Part shown: positions 27,616 through 37,453 of the stretch, piece after piece
Position numbering within the stretch: the stretch's first letter is position 1
How the letters are laid out: each line of letters starts with the position of its first letter
From: Poindextera sp963719975
Lineage (GTDB): Bacteria > Pseudomonadota > Alphaproteobacteria > Caulobacterales > Caulobacteraceae
DNA length: 64,000 bases
Assembly (NCBI GenBank): GCA_963719975.1
Contig: CAVRED010000010.1
Coordinates: 62,001-126,000 of the forward strand
Direction: 5' to 3'
The notes under the pieces: model-generated
Told to the model about the DNA's origin: nothing
Databases searched by the model: none
The model's input: only the letters and a program-made list of their open reading frames with translations
Position numbers and translations under genes: made by a program

Positions 27616-28412
27616 GCCCCGGCGCCGCCGTCGACGACGATCGCCTGGCCGGTCATCCAGGCCCCGGCCTTGCCGGCCAGGAACACCGCAGCGCCGGCGA
27701 TGTCGTCCGGCTCGCCGAGCCGGCGCAGCGGATTGCCAGCTGACGAGCGCCGTTCGGCCTCTGGCGTGTCCCAGAGCGCGCGAGCGAAATCGGTCTTCAC
27801 CAGGCCCGGCGCGATGCAGTTCACCCGCACGTTGGAGGGTCCAAGCTCGTGCGCGAGGTTCTTCGCCAGCATGAAGTCGGCCGCCTTGGAGATGTTGTAG
27901 GCGCCGATCACAGCGTTGCCGCGCAGGCCGCCGACCGAGGAGATGATGATGATCGAGCCGTCCTTCCGCTCCTTCATCTCCGGCGCGACCATCCAGATCA
28001 GCCAGTGGTTGGAGACGATATTGTTGTCGAGGACCTTGCGGAACACCTCGTCGGAGATGCCGCTCATGGGGCCATAGTAGGGGTTCGAGGCGGCGTTGCA
28101 GACCAGGATGTCGATCTGCCCCCACGCCTTGCGGGTCTCGTCGACGAGCCGCTGCAGGTCGTCCTTCGAAGAGATGTTCGCAGGCACGGCGATGGCGTGG
28201 CCGGGATGCTTGGCGTTGATCGCCGCCGCCACCTCGTCGCACGGCCCGGCTTTGCGTGACGAGATGACCACCTTGGCCCCATGCTCGACCATCCGCTCGG
28301 CGATCGCCTTGCCGATGCCCTTCGAGGAGCCGGTGATGATGGCGACCTTGCCGGTCAGGTCGAAGAGCTCGGGCTGGGCGGTGCGGGTCTTGGTGTCGGC
28401 GGCAGCCGCCAT
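27612..28412 (-). CDS. SDR family oxidoreductase
   Basis: A 266-residue classical SDR with cofactor motif ITGSSKGIGKAIAERM, CNAASNPYYGPM, catalytic Ser in IIISSVGG, YNISKAADFMLAKNLA (Tyr and Lys) and the late VFLAGKAGAWMTGQAIVVDGG. It is an NAD(P)-dependent dehydrogenase, probably of a hydroxyacyl or alcohol substrate. It lies divergently from the Rieske oxygenase and may belong to the same catabolic pathway. The frame is intact. Confidence 0.85.
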   Translation of the reverse strand: MAAAADTKTRTAQPELFDLTGKVAIITGSSKGIGKAIAERMVEHGAKVVISSRKAGPCDEVAAAINAKHPGHAIAVPANISSKDDLQRLVDETRKAWGQIDILVCNAASNPYYGPMSGISDEVFRKVLDNNIVSNHWLIWMVAPEMKERKDGSIIIISSVGGLRGNAVIGAYNISKAADFMLAKNLAHELGPSNVRVNCIAPGLVKTDFARALWDTPEAERRSSAGNPLRRLGEPDDIAGAAVFLAGKAGAWMTGQAIVVDGGAGA

Positions 28413-28536
28413 GGTCGTTCTCCCGGTTCTCAAAACGCTTGTTTGATTGGCCGCGCACCCTGCCCCACCCCCTTCCGCGCGGTCAAGGCGGAAGGGGTCG
28501 CGCCGAGGGCGCTGTTCGCGGTACAGAGAGAGGGCC

Positions 28537-29620
28537 ATGCCCGACGACGCCCGAGTCCAGGCCACGCGAGAGGCGAGCCTTCGCTTCGGGCAGGGGTTCC
28601 TGCGCGACATCTGGTACTTCGCGGCGCCGGGCGGCGACGTGCGCGCCGGCCAGCTCAAGCGCTTCCGGATCCTCGGCGAGCCGATCGTGATCGGGCGCAC
28701 GAGGGGCGGCGAGGTGTTCGCGCTGCGCGACGTCTGCCCCCACCGCGCGGCGCCGCTGTCGGCCGGGCGGGTCGTGGACGGCGACCTCGTCGAGTGCCCC
28801 TATCATGGCTGGCGCTATCGCACCGACGGCGCCTGCGCTGCGATCCCCTCGCTGGTGGACGACCAGACGATGGACATCAGCCGCATCCGCGTGCGCCGCT
28901 ACCCGACCGCCGAGAGCCAGGGCCTGATCTTCATCTGGATGGCGGCTGACGCGCGGCGAGCCGGACGGGCCGCCGCCGACCTTCCCGGGCGTCGTGGGCG
29001 GCCGGCCAAAGCTGATCGATCGGATGGAGTTCGACGCCCACCTCGACCACGCCGTCGTCGGGCTGATGGATCCCACGCACGGGCCCTACGTGCATCAGAA
29101 CTGGTGGTGGCGCTCGGCCGCCTCCCAGCACGAGAAGGCCAAGGCGTTCGAGCCGCGCGAGGCCGGTTTCGCCATGGTGCGGCATGCGCCGTCGAGCAAC
29201 TCCTACGCCTACCGCATCCTGGGCGGCGCGCCGGCGACCGAGATCAGCTTCCGCCTGCCGGGCCTGCGCTGGGAGCACATCGAGGTCGGGACGCGCCAGG
29301 TGCTGGCGCTGACCTGCCTGACGCCGCTCGACGAGAGCCACACCCGCATCACCCAGATCATGTGGTCGGACCACCCGGCGTTCACGCTGCTTCGGCCCTT
29401 CATCGCGTCGGGCGCGCGCAAGTTCCTGCGCCAGGACGGGGCGATGGTCGACCTGCAGAAGCCGGGCCTGGCCGACGACCCGACCCTGATCTGGATCGAC
29501 GACGCCGACACCCAGGCCAAGTGGTACCAGGCGCTGAAGCGCGAATGGGCGGCGAGCCGCGCGGCCGGCCGGGCGTTTGCGAACCCGGTCAAGCCGGCCG
29601 TCCTGCGCTGGCGCAGCTGA
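28537..29620 (+). CDS. Rieske aromatic ring-hydroxylating oxygenase alpha subunit (one frameshift)
   Basis: About 361 residues. The N-terminal Rieske domain has DVCPHRAAPLS and ECPYHGWRYRTDGA (Cys/His pairs binding the 2Fe-2S cluster). The catalytic domain has HLDHAVVGLMDPTHGPYVHQ, with Asp/His residues for mononuclear iron. A frame change near 28945 separates them. The length and the LMDPTHGPYVH motif fit single-component-type Rieske oxygenases (VanA-like, or vanillate/phenoxybenzoate type) that need a separate reductase, not present here. Start: ATG eleven bases after GAGAGAGGG-like sequence. rsmD follows ten bases later. Confidence 0.8.
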
Positions 29621-29630
29621 CCTCGGCGGC

Positions 29631-30218
29631 ATGCGGATAACCGGGGGCGCCTACCGCGGGCGGGCGATCGCGGCCCCGCCGGGCCTCGCGACACGGCCGA
29701 CGGCCGACCGGGCCAGGCAGGCCACCTTCAACCGGCTGGAGCATGCCGCCTGGTCGCCGCGGCTTGCCGGCGCGCGGGTGATCGACCTCTTCGCCGGCTC
29801 GGGCGCGCTTGGGCTGGAGGCGCTGTCGCGCGGCGCGGCGGCCTGCGTGTTCGTCGAGACCGACGAGACCGCTCGCGCGGCCATCCGCGACAACCTCGAT
29901 GCGCTGGATCCGAAGGGCGGGCTTGGCGGTCGGTGCCGCATCCTGCGCCGCGACGCCGCCGCCCTGGGCGAGCGGGCGAGCGCCGGTGTGGACGCCTTCG
30001 ACCTCGCCTTCCTCGATCCGCCCTATGGCAAGGGCCTTGGCGCGGCTGCGCTCACGTCGCTCGGAGCAGGGGGCTGGCTCACACCGGGGGCGATCTGCGT
30101 GCTGGAGCAGGGCGCCGGCGAGGCGGATCCCGCGGCGGCCGGCTTTCAGGCCATCGACGCCCGCCGCTACGGCGCGGCGACGATCCACATGCTGGCCTGG
30201 TCGCCGGACGCGACCTGA
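29631..30218 (+). CDS. rsmD: 16S rRNA (guanine966-N2)-methyltransferase
   Basis: The 195-residue product begins MRITGGAYRGRAIAAPPG and has RPTADRARQATFNRL, the SAM motif VIDLFAGSGALGLEALSRG and the catalytic FLDPPYGKGLG. This is RsmD, which methylates G966 of 16S rRNA. The start was chosen at the ATG giving the conserved MRITGG; the frame extends 54 bases upstream without similarity and would overlap the Rieske gene. Frame intact. Confidence 0.9.
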   Translation: MRITGGAYRGRAIAAPPGLATRPTADRARQATFNRLEHAAWSPRLAGARVIDLFAGSGALGLEALSRGAAACVFVETDETARAAIRDNLDALDPKGGLGGRCRILRRDAAALGERASAGVDAFDLAFLDPPYGKGLGAAALTSLGAGGWLTPGAICVLEQGAGEADPAAAGFQAIDARRYGAATIHMLAWSPDAT

Positions 30219-31067
30219 TGGGCCGCCGGTACGCGAGGCGGGCGCGGAGGAGGTGACCGCCTTTGCGCGCCAGCGTCCCCGCCGGCGCGCCGAAGTAGAG
30301 GATGGCGACCTCGGCGGGCCCCAGGTCCTCGATCTCGCCGAAGCCGAGCGCGCGCAAGCGGGCGTGCAGCTGGGCGGGCTCGAACTGCGTGCGCCAGGCC
30401 TCGCCCATCGCGGCGACCCGCGCGGCGCGCGCCTGGTAAGCCCGGGCCTGCTATCGCCGGCATCGCGTCGGGCCGGTCCGAGTAGCTGAAGACGACCTCG
30501 CTGCCGGCCGGCAGCTTGGCGATGCAGCCGAGCGTCTCGAAGACGGCCTCCTCGCTGAGGTAGACGACGACGCCGAGCCAGCTGAAGAAGGCCGGCGCGC
30601 CGGCGTCGAACCCGGCTTTCGACAGGCCGTCGGCAAGCCCGACGCGCTCGAAGTCGACCGCTGCGAACGCTCAAGGCGGGCGGGATGGCGATGCCGGCCG
30701 CGGCCAGCCGTTCGCGCTTCCAGGCCTGGGTGGCGGGATGATCGACCTCGAACACGCGCAAGCCCGGGTGGGGATTGCGATAGGCGAAGGTGTCGAGGCC
30801 GGCGCCGAGCACGACCAGCTGGCCAACGCCGCGGCCTACCGCAAGGGCGAGCGCGTCCTCGGCGAAACGACTGCGAGCGGCGATAAAGAGCCGCATGGCC
30901 CGCCGGTCAGGATGGGCGAGAGCGTCAGCGGCAACAGCCTGCGCACTCTCGCCCAGGATCTGGACCGCCAGACCATCGTGAAAGATGCGCCGATGGTCGA
31001 GTAGCTGGTGCGCGGCGCGGTGCGCGGCGGCGGCCAGTGCGGTTCGGCTGGGTCGGCCAATCTGCAT
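30210..31067 (-). CDS. SAM methyltransferase, TIGR00027/LCM-like (frameshifted)
   Basis: The N-terminal segment MQIGRPSRTALAAAAHRAAH, LVVLGAGLDTFAYRNPHPGL and VFEVDHPATQAWKRERL fits the leucine carboxyl methyltransferase-like family (TIGR00027), common in Actinobacteria and some Proteobacteria with unknown small-molecule substrates. After frame changes near 30670 and 30450 come FFSWLGVVVYLSEEAV-like and HARLRALGFGEIEDLGP, and the end ARKGGHLLRARLAYRR. The exact stop is unclear because of indels; the tail meets the convergent rsmD gene. Confidence 0.65.
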
Positions 31068-31136
31068 GGCCGAAGCTTTAGCATTCCGCGCGCGGACGAA
31101 AAGAACAAAAGTGAAACACCGGGTCGCATGCTGCGC

Positions 31137-32934
31137 CTATCGCCGCCCGAACAGCCGTTCGATGTCCGCCAGCTTAAGCTCAACATAGGTCGGTCGGCCA
31201 TGATTGCATTGGCCGGAGTGGGGCGTGGCCTCCATCTGGCGCAGCAGCGCGTTCATTTCGGCCGCCGTCAGCCGCCGCCCGGCGCGCACCGAGCCATGGC
31301 AGGCCATGGTGGAGCAGACGCCCTGCAGCCGCTCGGCCAGCGCCAGCGCCTGGCCGTTCTCGGCAAGGTCGTCGGCGATGTCGCGGACGAGGCCGATGGC
31401 GTCCACCTCGCCCAGAAGCGCCGGCGTCTCGCGGACCAGCACCGCGCCGGGACCGAAGGCCTCGACGATCAGCCCGAAGCCGGCCAGTTCGTCCGCCGCG
31501 CGCACGACGCGCTCGGCCTCCGCCGGATCCAGCTCGACGACAGCCGGGATGAGCAGCGCCTGGCGCTTGACGCCGCCGGCCTCGATCTCGGCCTTCATCC
31601 GCTCGTAGACCAGCCGCTCGTGGGCTGCATGCTGGTCGACGATGACGATGCCGTCCGTGGTCTGGGCGACGACGTAGGTCTCGTGCACCTGCGCCCGCGC
31701 GGCGCCGAGCGGGAAGGCGGTGGGGTCGATCACCTCGGCGGTGGGGCCCTCGAAGGGCGTCTCGGCGCGGGCGGAGGGTTCGGCGACGCCGGGCAGCATC
31801 GGCGAAGGGGCCTGCGGCGCCCAGCCGCCGGCGCTCCAGGCGGAGTAGCCGCGCGGGCTCGGCCCGGGGCGGAAGCCGCCCAGCGCAGCCGTGGCCACGG
31901 TCGTCGAGGCCCGATGGCCCGCCCCCGCCAAGGCGTGGCGGAGCGCGCCGATGATCAGCCCGCGCACCAGCCCCGGATCGCGGAAGCGCACCTCGGCCTT
32001 GGCCGGATGCACGTTGATGTCGACCAACTCCGGCGAAAGATCGACGTAGAGAGCCGCCGTCGGATGCCGGTCGCGGGCGAGGAAGTCGGCGTAGGCGGCG
32101 CGGAGCGCGCCGGCGAGCAGCCGGTCGCGCACCGGCCGACCGTTCACGAACAGGTACTGATGCGCCGCATTTCCGCGCGAATAGGTCGGCAGGCCGGCGT
32201 AGCCCGAGAGGCGAACGCCTTCGCGCTCCAGGTCGATCAGGAGCGCATTGGCCTCGAAGTCCGCGCCGAGGACCTGGGAGAGGCGCTTCAGGCGGCCCGC
32301 CGGACCCTTGGCCTCTGCGGTCAGGCGCAAGGCGCGCCGTCCATCGAGATCCAGCGCGAAGGCGACCTCCTCGTGCGCCATCGCCTGGCGCTTGACCTCC
32401 TCGCTGATGGCCATGGCCTCGGCCCGCTCGGACTTCATGAACTTGAGCCTGGCCGGGCGTCGCGTAGAACAGCTCGCGCACCTCGACCCGCGCGCCGTGC
32501 GGAGCGGCGAAGGCGGCGGGGCGCACCTCGCCCATCGCGCCGGCCTGGCTCGCGATGGCGAAGGCCTCGGCGGCGCCTTGCGCCCGCGCGGTCAGGGTGA
32601 GGCGCGAGACCGAGGCGATGGACGGCAGCGCCTCGCCGCGAAAGCCCAGCGTGGCGATGTGCAGGAGGTCGAAGTCGCCGTCCGCGCCTGGCGCGAGCTT
32701 GGAGGTGGCGTGGCGCTCGAGCGCCAGCGGCAGCTCAGCCGCGCTGAGGCCCGCGCCGTCGTCGGCGACCAGAATGCGTGAGAGCCCGCCGCCGTCGGCC
32801 TGGACCTCGATGCGCGACGCCCCGGCGTCGATGGCGTTCTCGACCAGCTCCTTGACCGCGCTCGCCGGCCGCTCGACCACCTCGCCGGCGGCGATGCGGT
32901 TGACGGTCTCCGGCGGCAGGCGGCGGATGGGCAT
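31137..32934 (-). CDS. mutL: DNA mismatch repair protein MutL (one frameshift)
   Basis: The GHKL ATPase domain is clear: IAAGEVVERPASAVKELVEN, DDGAGL, ATSKL and TLGFRGEALPSIASV. After a frame change near 32455 come FVNGRPVRDRLL, VDINVHPAKAEVRF and the C-terminal dimerisation part with QTTDGIVIVDQHAAHERLVYE, ending ACHGSVRAG and CNHGRPTYVELKL. QHAAHERL and the CxHGRP motif are kept, while the DQHA(X)2E(X)4E endonuclease motif is present in the form DQHAAHERLVYE, typical of species lacking MutH. The start is the ATG at MPIRRLPPETVN. Confidence 0.92.
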
Positions 32935-33044
32935 GGGGCTGAGCTTAGCGCGATTCCGCGCCAGAGCATGATGCTCATGCCCCAAGGTCCTCCCCCGTTC
33001 GGGCTAGCCGAGCGACCTCGCCTATGCCGGGAAGCGAGTATCTG

Positions 33045-33329
33045 CTACTCGGCTTTGCCCTTTGGCGGGATGATCCGGCGCGCGGCCTCCACAATCCAGT
33101 CCTTGTCCGTCTGCATTGCGGCAAGCATCCGAGCCTCAGCGCCGGCCCGAAGAAGCCCTGAGCGATCAATCCGGGTGTCACCCGCCTCAAAGAAGTCTCT
33201 TAAGACGACTTCTGGATCAGGTTCGCTCATGGCGACGTAAGCCAACAGTCGCGCAATGATGTCCCGCATCATCAAGAGCCTGACGCCATTGAGTGCGACC
33301 TCTTCCTTTAGATCGTTGTCTGCGCTCAT
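33045..33329 (-). CDS. Hypothetical small protein (94 aa)
   Basis: Unrecognised soluble helical protein (MSADNDLKEEVALNGVRLLM...), ending basic PPKGKAE. Its ribosome binding site GAGGA lies within the last codons of the upstream small frame (stop TAG four bases before), so the two were translationally coupled. Composition is less GC-biased than neighbours and includes several Met and Asp, hinting at a different history. Confidence 0.5.
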   Translation of the reverse strand: MSADNDLKEEVALNGVRLLMMRDIIARLLAYVAMSEPDPEVVLRDFFEAGDTRIDRSGLLRAGAEARMLAAMQTDKDWIVEAARRIIPPKGKAE

Positions 33330-33332
33330 CTC

Positions 33333-33518
33333 CTAGTCCTCGAACGGCAATTCCAGCTGGTCGGAATCATGAAACGGCGCCGTCTTGCACGTGACGCCGA
33401 TCATGCGGCCGATCTGAAGCGCGCTCATGCCCTTACTGCACGCAAGACTTAGGTCAATCCTGAAGCGGGCAAGGCCGGCCCCCCACCACCGCACTTTGTG
33501 TTGTCCCCCAACGGTCAA
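33333..33518 (-). pseudogene. IS1595-like transposase fragment fused to a foreign tail
   Basis: The middle of this 61-codon frame, LACSKGMSALQIGRMIGVTC, followed by KTA, matches the helix-turn-helix segment of IS1595-group transposases (normally continuing KTAWFMAHRIR). Here it breaks straight after KTA and continues PFHDSDQLELPFED, which looks like the end of an unrelated small protein. No terminal inverted repeats or the DDE catalytic part are present. It is probably a remnant of an insertion that replaced the 5' part of a gene coupled to the downstream 94-residue gene. Confidence 0.55.
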
Positions 33519-33612
33519 GGATCACCGGAACGCTGTCCAATTCAACGCTCTCTAGCTTCCGGTTGCGCCACGACCGGCTTGGGCGCTCCTCTGAATGGCG
33601 CCAATGTGAGGC

Positions 33613-33630
33613 GCCCGGCCGCGGCCGGGC
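33613..33630 (+). promoter_or_regulatory. Hairpin just upstream of the class IV transaminase gene
   Basis: A perfect 8-bp inverted repeat GCCCGGCC/GGCCGGGC with a two-base centre ends 26 bases before the ATG at 33657. It could be a leader hairpin or operator. No ligand-binding motif is recognised. Confidence 0.35.
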
Positions 33631-33656
33631 GGAACCGAGATCCGAGAGGCCTTGTC

Positions 33657-34634
33657 ATGCCTGCCTTCGCCGCCGTCCTTGACGCCTACAACAAACGCGC
33701 CGAGGCGCTGGAGAGCCGTGGCGGTCCGTATGCGAAGGGGATCGCCTGGGTCGAGGGCAAGCTCACGCCGGTCGCCGAGGCGCGGATTCCGCTGCTCGAC
33801 CAGGGCTTCCTCCACTCCGACCTCACCTACGACGTCGCGAGCGTATGGGACGGCCGCTTCTTCCGCCTCGACGACCATCTCGACCGTCTGGAAGCCGGCT
33901 GCGCCAAGTTGCGGCTCAAATTGCCGCTACCCCGCGCGGAGCTTCGCCGGACCCTCATCGACATGGTGTCGGTCAGCGGCATCCGCGACGCCTACGTCGA
34001 GGTCATCGTCACGCGCGGCCTCTCCTTCGTGCGCGAGAAGGACCCGGCTGCCGCGGTCAACCACCTCTACCTCTTCGCGCTCCCATTCGTCTGGGTGCAT
34101 CCGCTCGCCCTGCAGAACCGGGGCGCCTCGGCGGTGGTCACGCGCACGGTCCGCCGCACGCCGCCCGGGGCCATGGACCCGACGGTCAAGAACCTGCAAT
34201 GGGGCGACCTGATCCGCGGCCTGATGGAAGCCGCCGACCGGCATGCGGTCTATCCGATCCTGCCCGACGGCGACGGCAACATCACGGAAGGGTCCGGCTA
34301 CAACGTTTTCGTCGTGCAGGGCGGCGTCCTGCTCACGCCCAGACGCGGCGTGCTCGAAGGCATAACGCGCAAGACCGTGCTCGAGATCGCCAAGGCCAAA
34401 GGCTGGCAGGCGCGCGTCGAAGAGGTGCCGGTCGAGACTCTCTACGGCTGCGACGAAATCTTCTTCTGCACCACCGCCGGCGGCATCATGCCGGTCACAC
34501 GGCTGGACGGCGAGCCCGTCGGCGGCGGCCAGGTCGGCCCGGTCACCCGCGCGCTGTGGGAGGCCTACTGGGACCTTCACGACGACCCGAAGCTCAGCTT
34601 CGCGATCGAGTACGCGGACGCGGTGGCCGCCTGA
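33657..34634 (+). CDS. Class IV aminotransferase, (R)-amine transaminase-like
   Basis: The 325-residue fold-type IV PLP enzyme has IAWVEGKLTPVAEARIPLLD, QGFLHSDLTYDVASVWDGRF, VRRTPPGAMDPTVKNLQWGD (Lys is the PLP anchor), DGDGNITEGSGYNVFVV and GITRKTVLEIAKAKG with TTAGG. These segments run parallel to Arthrobacter (R)-selective amine transaminases and their D-alanine/branched-chain relatives, so a role in amine or D-amino acid transamination is likely; branched-chain aminotransferase is the alternative. The start was moved from the long upstream frame to the ATG at MPAFAAVL. Confidence 0.8.
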   Translation: MPAFAAVLDAYNKRAEALESRGGPYAKGIAWVEGKLTPVAEARIPLLDQGFLHSDLTYDVASVWDGRFFRLDDHLDRLEAGCAKLRLKLPLPRAELRRTLIDMVSVSGIRDAYVEVIVTRGLSFVREKDPAAAVNHLYLFALPFVWVHPLALQNRGASAVVTRTVRRTPPGAMDPTVKNLQWGDLIRGLMEAADRHAVYPILPDGDGNITEGSGYNVFVVQGGVLLTPRRGVLEGITRKTVLEIAKAKGWQARVEEVPVETLYGCDEIFFCTTAGGIMPVTRLDGEPVGGGQVGPVTRALWEAYWDLHDDPKLSFAIEYADAVAA

Positions 34635-34652
34635 CGGGCGGCTGCGGGCGCC

Positions 34653-35457
34653 CTAGCTTCCGGTCGAGGTGTAGTGGCGGACGCCGAAGCCCCAGACCCA
34701 GAGCGTGACGGCCAGGAAGAGGAAGCCCGCGGCCGGGCTAGAGGCCATGAACCAGGCCGGCGCGCCCAGCGGGTCGGCGTGGCCCAGCGCCGCGACCACC
34801 GGGAAGTAGGCGACGCAGCCGATCGGGACGACGAAAATCAGAAAGTCGCGCAGCCAGGCCGCATAGATGTTCAGCGGATACTGCGCCGCCTCGACGCCGC
34901 CGTAGCTGATGACGTTGACGATCTCGAGGCTCTCCACCGTCCAGAAGGCGAGCGTCGCCGAAATGACCATGATGCCGAAGAAGAGCGCCATGCCGCCGAC
35001 CATCGCCCAGACGAGCAGCGCGACCGCGGCGGGCGTGAACGCGAGGTGGGTGAGGACGCGCCCCGATCGCAAACACGACGGCCGCTTCGATCAGGCGGCC
35101 GAGCCTGGACAGGCGAAGCTCGTGGCCGAGCAGCTGGAAGGCGGTCGTGCGCGGGCGGAGCAGGAGGCGGTCGAAGGCGCCGGTGCGCACGTATTCGGTT
35201 CCGAAGATGTCGAAGCCGCGGGCGCAGCTGTCGGCGAAGGCGAACGCCAGGTTGACCACGCCGTAGAAGACGCAGACCTCGCCGAAGCGCCAGCCCTCGA
35301 TCTGGCCGAAGCGGGCGAAGAGGGCCCAGAGCCCGAGGAACTCGATGCCGGTGGCGAGCAGCTGCGCGGTCGAGATCATCAGGAACGAGGCCGGGTACTG
35401 CATCTGGCTCCTGACCGACGCCGCCGCGTAGCGGCCGTAAAGGCGAAGGGCCTCCAT
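34653..35457 (-). CDS. ABC-2 type permease, second subunit (one frameshift)
   Basis: About 268 residues with six hydrophobic segments, starting MEALRLYGRYAAASVRSQMQ and including ASFLMISTAQLLATGIEFLG, GFDIFGTEYVRTGAFDRLLL, then, after a frame change near 35055, FTPAAVALLVWAMVGGMALF and GFGVRHYTSTGS. This pattern matches COG3694-type permeases that pair with a COG4587-type permease and a COG4586-type ATPase in a poorly characterised exporter. The ATG lies two bases after the stop of the other permease gene. Confidence 0.8.
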
Positions 35458-35459
35458 CC

Positions 35460-36288
35460 TCAGCCCCCCTGCACCTGCAGCCGGCGCATCGCGCGACCCA
35501 GCGCCCAGCGGCCGAGCAGCACCAGCGCCAAGCGTCCAGCCGACCTGCAGGGCGATGCCGCCGAGCGCGGCCCATCCCGCGAGCTCGCCGAAGTAGATGC
35601 GGAATGGGGTGTCGAACAGGCCCGCGAACGGCTGCAGGCGCAGGCCCGGCCGGATCCAGCCGGGAAAGAAGGCGAGCGGCACGATCCCGCCGGAGAGCAG
35701 GTTGGAAAAGGGCGCGACCAGAAGGTTCGCTCCACGGTCGGTCATGCTGGCCACGGCGACGACGTTGATCAGAAGCACGATCGAAGCGGACAGCAGCGCG
35801 ACCCCGATCATCGAGACAGCGAACAACAACGTGGCTTCGAGCCCTGCCGGCGCCTTGAGGCTCCAGGCGCCGAGGCCAAAGAGCGGCATCAGCCCGGCCG
35901 CCACGATGAACATGAGCACGGCTCTGGGCGCGACCCGCGCGGCGCTCCAGGCCACCGCGCGCGCGTACCACCAGCCATAGGTGTCGACGGGCCGCAGCCG
36001 GTCGTAGGCCACGGCGCCGGTGCGCACCATCTCGGCGACGTCCGGGTCGGCGTTCCAGGGCAGGAAGATGAGGAAGGCCTGGCCGAGCCAGGTGTAGGTG
36101 ATGGCGTGCTCGAGGCTCATCGGCTGCGAGCGCGCCGCCCCGTAGAAGAAGGCGGCCAGCACCATGATCTTGATCGCGCCCCACCAGCACTGGGTGGCAA
36201 AGCCCGCGAGCGCGGCGGCGCGGTACTGCAGCACGAGCTGGAAACGCGCCGCAAAGGCGGCGAGGTAGGGCGAGGCGACGGCGGCCAC
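35460..36288 (-). CDS. ABC-2 type permease, first subunit (one frameshift)
   Basis: A 275-residue integral membrane protein: MAAVASPYLAAFAARFQLVL, FATQCWWGAIKIMVLAAFFY, YTWLGQAFLIFLPWNADPDV, MTDRGANLLVAPFSNLLSGG and GWIRPGLRLQPFAGLFDTP. After a frame change near 35535 the end reads LGRWALGRAMRRLQVQGG. It is the COG4587-like partner permease. It begins six bases after the ATPase stop; the three genes form one operon whose exported substrate is unknown. Confidence 0.8.
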
Positions 36289-36294
36289 GGCCTC

Positions 36295-37287
36295 TCAAGC
36301 CTCCCCCGCGCCATGGCGGTCGTAGAAGCGGGCGATCACCTCCTCGATCGCCGGCTGCTCGACATGGATGTCGGCGACGGCGTGCGCGGCGGCGATCTTG
36401 GCGATCAGGGCCGGCGCGCTTGTCTTCGCCGGATCGAACGCCAGCTCCAGCGAGCGCCCCTCGCGGGCGCGGACCTCGACGCCGGCGAGCACGAGATCGG
36501 GCGCATCCTCGGCGAACTCGATGTAGACACGCCGCTCGGCGAGGCCCTCGGCGCGCAACTGTTCGAACGGACTGTCGGCCAGGATGCGGCCATGGCCGAT
36601 GACGATCACCCGCTCGGCCAGGGCCTCGATGTCATGCATGTCGTGGGTGGTGAGGAGGACAGTCACGCCCTTCTCGCGGTTCAGCCGCTGGACCACCTCG
36701 CGCACGGCGAGCTTGGCCGGCGCGTCGAGGCCGATCGTCGGCTCGTCGAGGAAGAGAATCTTCGGCTCGTGGAGAAGGGCCGCGGCGATTTCCGCCCGCA
36801 TGCGCTGGCCCAGCGACAGCTGTCGCACCGGCTGGTCGAGCAGGCGTTCGAGCTTGAGCAGGGCCACGAGCTCGTCGCGCGTCGCGCGATAGCGAGCCGG
36901 ATCCACGCGATAGATGGCGGCGAGGAGGTCGAAGCCCTCGATCACCGGCAGGTCCCACCAGAGCTGGGTGCGCTGGCCGAACACCACCCCGATGCGCGCG
37001 ACGTGGCGGATGCGGTCCTCGTAGGGGACCAGGCCCTCGACGACCACCTTGCCGGAGGTTGGCCTGAGGATGCCGGAGAGAATCTTGATGGTGGTCGACT
37101 TTCCCGCCCCGTTCGGCCCGATGAAGCCCAGGAGCTCGCCGGCTTCGAGCGAGAAGCTGACCCGATCCAGCGCCTCGACCGTCCGCATGCGGCGATGGAA
37201 CAGACCCTTGATCGCGCCAAAGGCGCCGGCGTCGCGTTCGGCGATCCGGTAGCGCTTGGTCAGGTCGGATACGACGATCTGCGGCAC
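36295..37287 (-). CDS. ABC transporter ATP-binding subunit
   Basis: The 330-residue ATPase has Walker A GPNGAGKSTTIKI, a Q-loop region, signature LSLGQRMRAEIAAALL, Walker B KILFLDEPTIGLD and switch LLTTHDMHDIEALA. The signature LSLGQR instead of LSGGQ and the C-terminal extension of about 90 residues are typical of COG4586-type ATPases. It is the first gene of a three-gene exporter operon with the two ABC-2 permeases. Frame intact. Confidence 0.88.
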   Translation of the reverse strand: MPQIVVSDLTKRYRIAERDAGAFGAIKGLFHRRMRTVEALDRVSFSLEAGELLGFIGPNGAGKSTTIKILSGILRPTSGKVVVEGLVPYEDRIRHVARIGVVFGQRTQLWWDLPVIEGFDLLAAIYRVDPARYRATRDELVALLKLERLLDQPVRQLSLGQRMRAEIAAALLHEPKILFLDEPTIGLDAPAKLAVREVVQRLNREKGVTVLLTTHDMHDIEALAERVIVIGHGRILADSPFEQLRAEGLAERRVYIEFAEDAPDLVLAGVEVRAREGRSLELAFDPAKTSAPALIAKIAAAHAVADIHVEQPAIEEVIARFYDRHGAGEA

Positions 37288-37453
37288 GGGCGCGTCTGCT
37301 CCGCGGGTGAGCGTTCAAGCAACGGGCAATGAGGGGGCGCGGACCCTATAGTCGCCATGTTTCGAGGGCAACTGCGGGCGCGGCCAGCGGCGACGAAGGT
37401 TTTCCCGCGTGGCCAAGTTGCAACCCGCCACGATAACCGCCACCTAGGAAGCC

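Noticed and set aside
34909..37332. Plus-strand 807-codon frame opposite the ABC exporter operon
   Set aside because: Shadow of three clear minus-strand genes; composition is Arg/Gly/Glu/His-rich without motifs.
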